Shown: piece after piece, positions 26,047-33,591 of the stretch | Layout: each line of letters opens with the position of its first letter | How positions within the stretch are numbered: the stretch's first letter is position 1 | Assembly (NCBI GenBank): GCA_022072445.1 | Contig: JAJVHV010000008.1 | Span: 1-47,432, forward strand | Direction of reading: 5' to 3' | DNA: 47,432 nt | From: Phycisphaerae bacterium | GTDB taxonomy: Bacteria > Planctomycetota > Phycisphaerae > UBA1845 > Fen-1342 | Notes under the pieces: generated by a model | What the model saw: the letters and a program-made list of their open reading frames with translations, nothing else | Databases searched by the model: none | What the model was told of the DNA's origin: nothing | Position numbers and translations under genes: made by a program

Positions 26047-26426
26047 GTGATCGTCAAGGTAGAGGTTGCCTTCGCGGTAGAGGCAGACCGACATGTCAAT
26101 TTCTCTCGAAAGCGCTTCCCCCCATCCGGTTTTTCGTCTGTGCTCGAATTGCGCCTCACGGATGCGGTGTGTTCGCACTTCGGCGGAATTGACACGTCAT
26201 CGCACACGGCGGAGATGAAAGAAGCCCTGCCCCATGCGACGCGTCCGGTGGAGTCCGGGCGCGTCGCGGGGCGGGAAATTACAGGGCTCACTGGCGAGAC
26301 CTGCTCTCCGAGGTGATCGAATTGGTTCGTAGCGCTTGCAACGAACCGCACTGCTGGCAGCTCCGCGCTCATGGCGACCTCACGGCCGTCCGACCTGCGT
26401 GGTCGGATCTGGAAGGAGAGGAGCCC
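26047..26426 (+). other. Long leader between the riboswitch and the first gene
   Basis: About 380 nt lie between aptamer and start codon. There are small imperfect hairpins (for example 26063-26090) and one very strong hairpin (26229-26272). An open frame at 26047-26316 starts with GTG, has no ribosome binding site and was not accepted as a gene. Confidence 0.55.
26229..26272 (+). promoter_or_regulatory. Strong hairpin in the riboswitch leader
   Basis: GCCCC, GCGACGCG and CCGG pair in order with CCGG, CGCGTCGC and GGGGC around a TGGAGT loop, giving 17 pairs with small internal loops. It is 155 nt before the first start codon and could be an expression platform or a processing site. No U-tract is seen. 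Confidence 0.45.
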
Positions 26427-27254
26427 ATGCTGTCACGCGCTGCGCAACGCCTCTTTTTTTCAACGCTCTGTGCGAGCGCCTTTGCCCCGCAAACGTGGAG
26501 TTTCGACATCGGCGACCCGTGGGCCGATCGCGTGGTGGCCTATCATGGCGGCGTCAATCCCACGCTGCCCTACACCGATCCACTCACGTCGGTTGGATCG
26601 CCGGAGCGCTTCACCGGCGAGGGCGTGTTTCCGAGCGTCGTTTCGGTCTACAGCGGCGCGTACGGCGTCGATGAGATCGTCAGCGTCGGCGAGGGCGGCT
26701 GGCTGACCGTGGCATTCGATGAGCCGATCACCGACGATCCGTCGCACGCTTACGGCGTCGACCTGATCGTGTTCGGCAACGGCTTTCTGTTCGATTCGGA
26801 CGGCGACGACTTGGCCGATAGCGCGTTTGACGAGGGGCCGTTCAGCATCTCGGTCAGCGACGACAACGTCGTTTATCACACGCTGGGCGTCGACTTCAAC
26901 GACGCGGTGTTCCCGGTGCAGGGGTACAACGACTCCGGACCGTTCGATCCGGTGCCGGGCAATTCGCCTTCAGATTTTCTCAAACCGATCAACCCGGCGC
27001 TGGGGCTGAGTGATCTTTTCGGCTTGAGCTACGCGCAGATTGTGGCGTTGTATGACGGATCCGGCGGCGGAATCCCCGTGGACATCGCCGCGTCCGGATT
27101 GTCGGCGGTGAACTACGTGCGGATCGACGTTCCGACGGACGATTTGCGCGACGTGAGCCCGGAAATCGACGCGTTCGCGGCGGTTCCGGAGCCTTCGAGT
27201 GTTGTGTTTACCCTGGCGGCAGGTTTCGTGCTCCGCCGGAGGGGAGCGCGTTAA
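26427..27254 (+). CDS. PEP-CTERM surface protein under a cobalamin riboswitch
   Basis: A 275-residue exported protein from ATG 26427 with a strong ribosome binding site (AAGGAGAGGAG at 26413-26423). The signal peptide is MLSRAAQRLFFSTLCASAFA. The body is a beta-rich domain: GEGVFPSVVSVYSGAYG, VDLIVFGNGFLFDSDGDD (possibly calcium-binding) and YAQIVALYDGSGGGIPVDIA with NYVRIDV. The C-terminus VPEPSSVVFTLAAGFVLRRRGAR is a PEP-CTERM sorting tail (PEP motif, helix, basic end). This links it to exosortase processing and the cell surface. It is not a known cobalamin protein, yet lies directly downstream of the riboswitch. The start choice is secure. Confidence 0.88.
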   Translation: MLSRAAQRLFFSTLCASAFAPQTWSFDIGDPWADRVVAYHGGVNPTLPYTDPLTSVGSPERFTGEGVFPSVVSVYSGAYGVDEIVSVGEGGWLTVAFDEPITDDPSHAYGVDLIVFGNGFLFDSDGDDLADSAFDEGPFSISVSDDNVVYHTLGVDFNDAVFPVQGYNDSGPFDPVPGNSPSDFLKPINPALGLSDLFGLSYAQIVALYDGSGGGIPVDIAASGLSAVNYVRIDVPTDDLRDVSPEIDAFAAVPEPSSVVFTLAAGFVLRRRGAR

Positions 27255-27259
27255 TCGCT

Positions 27260-27294
27260 CGCGACCGGGGCGTGCGTCCGCCGCCCCGGTTGCG
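27260..27294 (+). promoter_or_regulatory. Intergenic hairpin inside the riboswitch operon
   Basis: A 13-bp stem with one mismatch (27260-27272 with 27282-27294) sits 5 nt after the PEP-CTERM stop and 24 nt before the next start codon. It may tune expression of the downstream genes or protect the mRNA end. Confidence 0.4.
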
Positions 27295-27318
27295 ACGATA
27301 ACGTCGCGGGAGGGTCCA

Positions 27319-28740
27319 ATGACCACGACATCGACATCGTTGATTCGACCAATTGTGACGTGCCGCACGGTGTTGGCGCTGCTGCTGACCGTCGTCGCTC
27401 CCCGGTTGGGCGCGGCGGGCGACTGGACACACCTGGCCGGCGACCGGCAGCGCAGCGGCCTGGCCGAGCAGGCGCCGCGCACGCTTCAGGAGACCGTCTG
27501 GAACGCGACGCCGCTGGCCGACGAGGAACTCATCGGCATGAGCAGTCCGGTGGCCTTTGGCGGGCGCGTCTTCATTGCGGCGCGGGTCTACAGCGGTTTT
27601 ACGCACGTGAACAACGCGATCATCGCTTTCCACGCCGGCACGGGTGCGCGGCAGTGGCGGACGCTTCTGGCGGCCGACGTGTTCGACAGTTGGTCGAGTC
27701 CGGCGGTCGACGTACGGAATGGCTCGGTGGTCGTGGTCTCCGGGAAGCGCGTGTATGCGCTCAACGTGGCCAACGGCGCGCAGCGCTGGGAGCGGCTCCT
27801 GACGCGGAACTTGGTGAACGCGTCGCCGGTGGTGACCGACGATCTGATGAGCGGCGTGTCGCCGGCGAATCGCGTGTTCGTGACCGACTTCGATGGGTTC
27901 AACGCGGGCGGGTCGCTGCACGCGATCAACGTTGACTCGCGCGTCGCGGGCGACAATCCGTACGACCCGGGTCAGGTGGTCTGGTCGGTCGGGCAGGTGG
28001 GTTCGAGCGGCAATTCGCCCGCCTACGAAGATGGCGTCGTGTATGTCGCCAGCGTGGGCGGGCTGGTCCGCGCACTGAACGCGTCAAGCGGCTCGGTTAT
28101 CTGGCAGCGCACCATCAGCTTCGCGGGCGATCCGCAGTTCTCAGGGTTTTACGGCGGCGTGTGCGTGCGCAACGGAGCCGTCTTTCTGGCGAGCTACATC
28201 TTTGACGGCACCGGCGACGTCGCCGACCTGTACAAGCTGGATGCGGCGACGGGCGACGTGGTCTGGTCGATTCCGTGCGAACGGACGGTCTCGATTCCGG
28301 TCGTGACCGACGACGGCCGGATCTTCCTCCCAGCCGGACTTGAAGCCCCCGGCTCGGCGATCAAGGTGCAGGCGTTCCGCGACGACGGCGTCAGCGCGAC
28401 CAAGCTCTGGGACACCGACGTCGACTCGGCCGGCGGGCTGGTCGTGGGCGGCTGGAACTACCACGCGGCGTTTGACGATGACCGGCTCTACGTCGGCACG
28501 CCGGACCCGTTCGCCTTCTTCCAGCCCTACGTCGAGATGAACGTGCTGGACGTGACGCGGACGCCGGATGATCCGTTCTTCGTCGCGGCGACGCAGGCCG
28601 GATCGGGGGGCACGCCGGCGATCGCGTCGGGGATTGTCTACTCGGTCGGAGTCGACGGGCTCGTTGCCGTGACGTCGACGGCGCGGATCACGCAGAAGGA
28701 ATCGCTCGGCGCCATCGACCGCGACTGGGTGGAACCATGA
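27319..28740 (+). CDS. Secreted PQQ-like beta-propeller protein
   Basis: A 473-residue exported protein from ATG 27319 with ribosome binding site GGGAGGG. A signal peptide ends near RLGAAG. Repeated blades of PQQ-like type follow: VYALNVANGAQRWERLL, VVYVASVGGLVRALNASSGSVIWQR, LYKLDAATGDVVWSI, and similar strands through the whole protein; the fold is probably a seven- or eight-bladed propeller. No PQQ dehydrogenase catalytic residues are recognised. In Bacteroides, BtuG is a surface beta-propeller that binds cobalamin and belongs to riboswitch-controlled operons. That is only an analogy here. It overlaps the next gene by 4 nt (ATGA). Confidence 0.87.
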   Translation: MTTTSTSLIRPIVTCRTVLALLLTVVAPRLGAAGDWTHLAGDRQRSGLAEQAPRTLQETVWNATPLADEELIGMSSPVAFGGRVFIAARVYSGFTHVNNAIIAFHAGTGARQWRTLLAADVFDSWSSPAVDVRNGSVVVVSGKRVYALNVANGAQRWERLLTRNLVNASPVVTDDLMSGVSPANRVFVTDFDGFNAGGSLHAINVDSRVAGDNPYDPGQVVWSVGQVGSSGNSPAYEDGVVYVASVGGLVRALNASSGSVIWQRTISFAGDPQFSGFYGGVCVRNGAVFLASYIFDGTGDVADLYKLDAATGDVVWSIPCERTVSIPVVTDDGRIFLPAGLEAPGSAIKVQAFRDDGVSATKLWDTDVDSAGGLVVGGWNYHAAFDDDRLYVGTPDPFAFFQPYVEMNVLDVTRTPDDPFFVAATQAGSGGTPAIASGIVYSVGVDGLVAVTSTARITQKESLGAIDRDWVEP

Positions 28741-29531
28741 GCCGCCGGGCGTTCACGCTGCTCGAACTGCTGGTCGCCGTCGCGGTGATCGCCGTGCTGG
28801 CGGCCGTGCTGCTGCCGTCGCTGTCGGCGGCCCGCGAGCAGGCGAAGCGCGTCATCTGCGCGACGCGCCTGGCGCAGTTGGCGCGCGGCTTTCACATGTA
28901 TGCCGGCGAGTTTCGCGGGCGCGTCATGCCGCTCTGGTACGCCGAGGCGGGCACGGCCGGCGGCGGGGCGCCGGTGTTCTGGTGGGGCACGAACGACGCA
29001 GCGGGCGTCGATCACACGCGCGGCTTTCTGTGGCCGTATCTGGCGAGCGAGCTTCGGCACGATGGCCTGTATGAATGTCCGCGGCAGCCGTGGGGGACGT
29101 ACGTGCCGCAGGGGTCGGCGTTGTCGCTCACCAGCACCTATGGCTACAACGGCTATTACCTCTCGCCGGCCAACACGCCCGGCTGGTCGAGCCTGATCGG
29201 GCATCGGCCCTGGCAGAACGTCGACGTGATGAAGCTGCCGCAGCGCGTCTTCTCATTTGCGGATACGGCGCTCGACACCGGCGGCGACCTGTCCACGAAC
29301 GCGGCGCTCCTCGATCCGCCCATGCTCTTTCAGACCCGCGGCCGCTGGCGCATCAACGGCAGCCCGACGACCTCGTTCCGGCACGGCGGAAAGGCGTTGG
29401 TCGGCTTCGTCGACGGGCATGTCGACGTCGTGCTCCCCGCGGCCGAAGCGCTCACCTCGCCGCACCTGAACATCGGCTCGGCGAGCGTCACGAACGACCC
29501 GGGATATGTGCCCGACTGGGAATCGTGGTAG
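28737..29531 (+). CDS. Prepilin-like protein with DGH motif, last gene of the riboswitch operon
   Basis: A 264-residue protein beginning MSRRAFTLLELLVAVAVIAVLAAVLLPSL, a type IV prepilin/pseudopilin N-terminus with the FTLLE motif cut by prepilin peptidase. The body ends with FRHGGKALVGFVDGHVDVV, the DGH motif typical of the numerous planctomycete DUF1559-like pseudopilins. Its ATG overlaps the preceding stop by 4 nt, so it is translationally coupled to the beta-propeller. Pseudopilins of this type are exported and sit in the envelope; most are uncharacterised. A link to cobalamin is inferred only from position. Confidence 0.88.
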   Translation: MSRRAFTLLELLVAVAVIAVLAAVLLPSLSAAREQAKRVICATRLAQLARGFHMYAGEFRGRVMPLWYAEAGTAGGGAPVFWWGTNDAAGVDHTRGFLWPYLASELRHDGLYECPRQPWGTYVPQGSALSLTSTYGYNGYYLSPANTPGWSSLIGHRPWQNVDVMKLPQRVFSFADTALDTGGDLSTNAALLDPPMLFQTRGRWRINGSPTTSFRHGGKALVGFVDGHVDVVLPAAEALTSPHLNIGSASVTNDPGYVPDWESW

Positions 29532-29555
29532 GCCAGGCGGCCCGAAGCGCGACGC

Positions 29556-29561
29556 TATAAT
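29556..29561 (+). promoter_or_regulatory. Candidate -10 box for cinA
   Basis: A perfect TATAAT ends 20 nt before the cinA start. No good -35 is seen at the usual distance. GAGGAC just before the start codon serves as a ribosome binding site. Confidence 0.4.
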
Positions 29562-29581
29562 CGCGCGCTCCGAGGACGCAC

Positions 29582-30832
29582 ATGCGACGCGCGTGGATCA
29601 TCTCCATCGGCACCGAGCTGACGCTCGGCCAGACCGTCGATACGAATTCGGCGTGGCTTTCGCGCGAGCTGGCGGCGCTGGGCATCCGGCCGCTGCGGCA
29701 CCTGACGCTGCCGGACGAGCTGCCCGACATCGCCGAGGCTCTGGCCGGAGCCTGCCGGCACTGCGAGCTGGCGCTGGTGACGGGCGGTCTGGGGCCGACC
29801 GCCGATGACCTGACGCGCGAGGCGCTGGCCGCGGTCGCCGGCGTGCCACTCGAGCTGAACGCGGCGAGCCTGCGCGAGATCGAAGCGTTTTTTGCGGCCC
29901 GCGGGCGGACGATGTCGGAGGCGAATCGCTCGCAGGCGCTCTGCCCGCGCGGCGCCGCGATGATTTCGAACTCGTGCGGCACGGCGCCGGGAATTCACGC
30001 GCGCATCGGCGACTGCGAACTGTTCGTCATGCCCGGCGTACCATCCGAAATGACCAGCATGTTTGCCGCGTACGTCGCGCCGCGGATTCGCGCCCTGGGC
30101 GCTGGCTCGGTGCTGCGCAGCCGCGTGGTGCAGACCTTCGGCATGGGTGAATCCGACCTGGGGGCGCGCATCCGCGACCTGATGCAGCGCGGGCGCAACC
30201 CCGAGATCGGCACCACCGCGGCGCTGGGGGTGATCGGCGTGCGGATCAACGCAATGGCCGCGGACCCGGCGGCGGCGGACGCGCTGCTCGACCAGGCCGA
30301 GGCCGAGCTGCGCGCCCGGCTCGGTCCGCTCGTCTATGGAATCGACGATCAGACGTTGGCGGGTGCGGTCGGGCAGTTGCTGCGCGACACCGGCCGCACG
30401 CTCTCGACCGCGGAGTCGTGCACCGGCGGGCTGATCGGCAAGCTGCTGACCGATCAGCCGGGCAGCAGCGCGTATTTCGTGGGCGGGACGGTCGCGTACA
30501 CCAACTCGGCAAAAACCGCGCTGCTGGGCGTCGACGCGCGGCTGATCGCGCAGCACGGCGCGGTCAGCGAACCGGTGGTTCGGCAGATGGCCGCCGGCGC
30601 GCAGCGCGCCCACGCCAGCGACTACGCCGTCGCGGTCTCGGGCATTGCCGGACCGGATGGCGGCACGCCCGAAAAGCCGGTTGGGACGGTCTGTATCGCG
30701 GCGGCGGGCCTCGAACGGACCGACGCGCGAACCTTGCGCCTCGGCGCCGACGCGTCGCGCGACGCAATCCGCCAGCGGGCCGCGACCGCGGCGCTCAATG
30801 CCCTGCGCCTCATGCTGCTGAACCAGACGTGA
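29582..30832 (+). CDS. cinA: CinA family protein (nicotinamide-nucleotide amidohydrolase)
   Basis: A 416-residue two-domain protein. The N-terminal COG1058/MoCF-like domain shows IISIGTELTLGQTVDTNSAWLSREL and ALVTGGLGPTADDLTREALA, with FVMPGVPSEM. The C-terminal PncC-like amidohydrolase domain shows TAESCTGGLIGKLLTDQPGSSAYFVGG and VSGIAGPDGGTPEKPVGTV, the active-site region. Family enzymes recycle nicotinamide mononucleotide to nicotinic acid mononucleotide; the N-terminal part of some homologues acts on ADP-ribose. The length is normal for full-length CinA. It has its own TATAAT just upstream and so is probably transcribed separately from the riboswitch operon. Confidence 0.95.
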   Translation: MRRAWIISIGTELTLGQTVDTNSAWLSRELAALGIRPLRHLTLPDELPDIAEALAGACRHCELALVTGGLGPTADDLTREALAAVAGVPLELNAASLREIEAFFAARGRTMSEANRSQALCPRGAAMISNSCGTAPGIHARIGDCELFVMPGVPSEMTSMFAAYVAPRIRALGAGSVLRSRVVQTFGMGESDLGARIRDLMQRGRNPEIGTTAALGVIGVRINAMAADPAAADALLDQAEAELRARLGPLVYGIDDQTLAGAVGQLLRDTGRTLSTAESCTGGLIGKLLTDQPGSSAYFVGGTVAYTNSAKTALLGVDARLIAQHGAVSEPVVRQMAAGAQRAHASDYAVAVSGIAGPDGGTPEKPVGTVCIAAAGLERTDARTLRLGADASRDAIRQRAATAALNALRLMLLNQT

Positions 30833-30998
30833 GTGCAGCCGGTCGGGCGATCGCTGGCCGGTGGCCGATAGAAGGGTCGGCCCGCGCCTGGGCCAAGCGG
30901 CACTGGTGGACCCGAAGTGCGGATCGCCGGTAGACTTACGCGCTGGGCTCGGCCGGGCTGTGCCACTGGCTGTTCCGCGGACTTGATGGAGCACGCAA

Positions 30999-32150
30999 AT
31001 GTTCGGCTGCGTCGTCTCGATAATCGCGCTCGTCGTGATGCAGAACACCCCGGCTCCGCCCGCGCCGCCTGCCAACGTCGCGCCGCAGGAGCAGACGCCC
31101 ACTTCGGCGCCGACGAGCGAGGCCGGGCCGGCGATCGCGGCGCCCGACCTGTCCATGCTGAGCGTACCGGACCTGCTGGCGGCAGCCGAGCGGCAGAAGC
31201 AGCCGGGCGGCGATCTGGACCTGTGCCAGCGGATGTACGGCACAATCCTGCAGCGCGAGCCGCGCAACGTCGCGGCGCTGCTCGGCATGTCGGAGCTGGC
31301 CGAGCGCGTGCGGCAGATCGACGCGTCGCGACGTTACCTGCTCGAGGCCCAAAAGACGGACAAGAACGACCCGCGCGTCAACATCGCGCTGGGGCGCATG
31401 TACGTCCGCTCGCAGAACTGGCGGCAGGCGATCGCGTATCTCGAAACCGCCGAACGCTTCGCGCCGCGCGAGCAGCAGGCCGAGATCAAGATGTATCTGG
31501 CGTTCGCGAATTACTTTCTGGGGCGCAAGGCCAAGGCCAGCGCGTACGCCGTTCAGGCCATCGATCTCGATCCGGAGAGTTATGAGGCCCGGCAGGTCAT
31601 GCTGATGACGAAGAGCGCCGCGAAGGATTACGACGGCGCGCGGCAGGAATGCGACGTCATCATGAACATCGCGCGGAAACGTCTGAACGAGAATCCCTCC
31701 GACCGGGCGAACATCGACCGCATGGTCCAGGCCATCCGCATGAAGCGCGAAGTGCTCGGCAAGTATCACATCTCGCTCATGGAGCTCAACGCCGACGGCC
31801 AGGCGACCGACCGGCCGCTGCCCGGACGTGGCCCGCAGGCGTCGGCGGCGCTGGCGGAGATCGTCGACCTGCACGTGCTCGAGGGCGAGCTGGTCTACAC
31901 GCTCAACCTGCTGGAGAACGCGGTGCCGCTTGCGACCAAGGCGGTCGAGTTCGATCCGGACAACGTGAAGCTGCTGCTGACGCTTGGAAAACTGCTGGCC
32001 AACACGTCGCAGGCCGGACCGGCCGTCGACGTGTTCCGCCGCGTGCTGGAGATCGACCCCGCCAACGCGGAAGCGGTCCGATACCTCGATACGCTGGGTG
32101 CCGGGCGCGCCGCGCCGACCTCGGCGCCGGCTGCGACGCCAACGCCGTAA
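30999..32150 (+). CDS. TPR-repeat protein, probably envelope-associated
   Basis: A 383-residue protein from ATG 30999. The hydrophobic start MFGCVVSIIALVVMQNTPAP could be a signal or anchor, followed by a Pro/Ala/Gln-rich linker. TPR units follow: GTILQREPRNVAALLGMSELAERVRQ, AQKTDKNDPRVNIALGRMYVRSQNWRQAIAYLETAERFAPR, and a last pair with TKAVEFDPDNVKLLLTLGKLLANTSQAGPAVDVFRRVLEIDPANAEAVRYLD. TPRs bind other proteins; the partner is unknown. It converges on the VKOR-DsbA gene with a 23-nt gap. No ribosome binding site stronger than GGAG is present. Confidence 0.87.
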   Translation: MFGCVVSIIALVVMQNTPAPPAPPANVAPQEQTPTSAPTSEAGPAIAAPDLSMLSVPDLLAAAERQKQPGGDLDLCQRMYGTILQREPRNVAALLGMSELAERVRQIDASRRYLLEAQKTDKNDPRVNIALGRMYVRSQNWRQAIAYLETAERFAPREQQAEIKMYLAFANYFLGRKAKASAYAVQAIDLDPESYEARQVMLMTKSAAKDYDGARQECDVIMNIARKRLNENPSDRANIDRMVQAIRMKREVLGKYHISLMELNADGQATDRPLPGRGPQASAALAEIVDLHVLEGELVYTLNLLENAVPLATKAVEFDPDNVKLLLTLGKLLANTSQAGPAVDVFRRVLEIDPANAEAVRYLDTLGAGRAAPTSAPAATPTP

Positions 32151-32173
32151 CGCCGCGTCGGCCGCACGCCCTC

Positions 32174-33529
32174 TCAGGGATTCGAGGCGGGTTGCGTCGC
32201 GGCCGGTTCGACGCCGAGCAGAGCGTCCCACGTCTTGTCGTTGTGCCAGTACTCCAGCCGCCGGCCGTTCAGAAACACCGCCGGCACGCTCGTGACCTTC
32301 AGCCTTCCACCCAGTTCGCAATCCTCGCGGACGCGGTCGGCGACGGCCGGTGAGCCGCGCGCCGCCGCGAATGCGGCGCGGTCTGCGCCCAGCGCGGCGG
32401 CCCAGTCGTCGAACTCCTCCAGCTCCAGGTCATTCTGACGTTCGTAGAGAACCCCGCGCAGCTTCTCGAGCAGCGCGCCTCCACCGACGATGCGGGCCGC
32501 CTCGGCCGCGCCCGCGGCGCGACACGCCGCAGGATGCGAAACGCGCGTCTGCGACGGATTGCAGCGCGAGTCAAGCGGGAAGTGGCGAATCGCGACGCGA
32601 AGCCGGCTTGGGTGCCGCGCGACAACCTGCCGGATGCGCTCGTGCAGCGTCCGGCAGGTTGGGCACTCGAAGTCCGAGAAGACGACGACCGTGTTGGGCG
32701 CGGTCGGATCGCCGACGAATGGCTCGTCCTCGCGCAGCGGAATCTCGTGCGCCGGCTCGCGGAAGAAGTCGAGCCGGGCGTAGTCGGCGTCATTGATGAT
32801 GTCGTTCAGCTTCCGCTGCGTCACGCCGATCGTCTGCGCCTGCATTCCGAGCGTGGCGTAGCTGACCTGAAGGTAGGCCATCAGCAGGGCGGCCAGCATC
32901 GACGCCAGCGCCAGCGATCGGCTCGGGTGCGGGTTGAATGCCGGGCGCACCGGCCGGCGCCACGGAAATGCCGCCAGCGTCAGCAGCGCCAGCAGCAGAT
33001 TGATGACGTGCGTCGCCAGACAGCCCTGGCAGATTCGCCGCAACTGGAATGCCATGACTTGCGTCAGGTCGAGCGACACGGTCGCCCCGATCAGCACGAC
33101 ACATGCGATCGGCACGTGCCACCAGCGCCGGTCGAACGTCGGCGGTCCGACGAAGGCGTACCAGACGCCGGCCAGGGCGAAATAGGCCATGCCCAGCGCC
33201 GCCCAGGGCATGCCCGTGGCGCGGGTCGGGTCACCGCTGCGACCGGCACTCGAGAAGACACGCGCGCGGTGCGAACGCAGCACGGAGAGACAATCGCCCT
33301 CGCCGGTCGGGCCGCACTTCGCCGCGATCAGCGGGTTGGTCGCGTCGACGCCGAGCGAGAGCCGCAGCAGATCGACGCTGATCCACCAGCCGGCGGCGGC
33401 GAGGATGACAGCCGCCCAGCGAATCCAGCGACGCGGGGCGGGCGCGGACGCTTCGGGCGGAACGGGCGGAACGGGCGAAGCGGGGCGGGCAGGCGGGGCA
33501 CTCGAAGCCGGCGACGGCAGGTCACTCAT
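32174..33529 (-). CDS. VKOR-DsbA-like fusion, disulfide bond formation
   Basis: A 451-residue membrane protein from ATG 33529. After a Pro-rich tail of ~30 residues come hydrophobic segments of a vitamin K epoxide reductase domain. The loop cysteine pair is KCGPTGEGDCLSVL, and the active CXXC is CQGC in LRRICQGCLATHVIN. A linker leads to a thioredoxin/DsbA-like domain with CPTC in VVVFSDFECPTCRTLHERIR and a cis-Pro-type segment LKVTSVPAVFLNG. Family knowledge: the VKOR half reoxidises the DsbA half using quinone, replacing DsbB. Both halves look intact. It would form disulfides in the many exported Cys-containing proteins here. The 24 residues after CPTC include two extra cysteines in a loop. 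Confidence 0.92.
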   Translation of the reverse strand: MSDLPSPASSAPPARPASPVPPVPPEASAPAPRRWIRWAAVILAAAGWWISVDLLRLSLGVDATNPLIAAKCGPTGEGDCLSVLRSHRARVFSSAGRSGDPTRATGMPWAALGMAYFALAGVWYAFVGPPTFDRRWWHVPIACVVLIGATVSLDLTQVMAFQLRRICQGCLATHVINLLLALLTLAAFPWRRPVRPAFNPHPSRSLALASMLAALLMAYLQVSYATLGMQAQTIGVTQRKLNDIINDADYARLDFFREPAHEIPLREDEPFVGDPTAPNTVVVFSDFECPTCRTLHERIRQVVARHPSRLRVAIRHFPLDSRCNPSQTRVSHPAACRAAGAAEAARIVGGGALLEKLRGVLYERQNDLELEEFDDWAAALGADRAAFAAARGSPAVADRVREDCELGGRLKVTSVPAVFLNGRRLEYWHNDKTWDALLGVEPAATQPASNP

Positions 33530-33591
33530 GCGTGGGTTTCCGATCCGAGTCGTTCGACGCGACGGCCATCGGCCCATCGGCGGAGCGCGCG

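Noticed and set aside
26047-26316. GTG-started 89-codon frame in the riboswitch leader
   Set aside because: No ribosome binding site, no recognisable domain, and it overlaps the strong leader hairpin.
27319-28740. PQQ-dependent dehydrogenase
   Set aside because: Blade motifs are present, but I see no catalytic Asp/Glu-Ca site, no vicinal Cys and no cytochrome motif.
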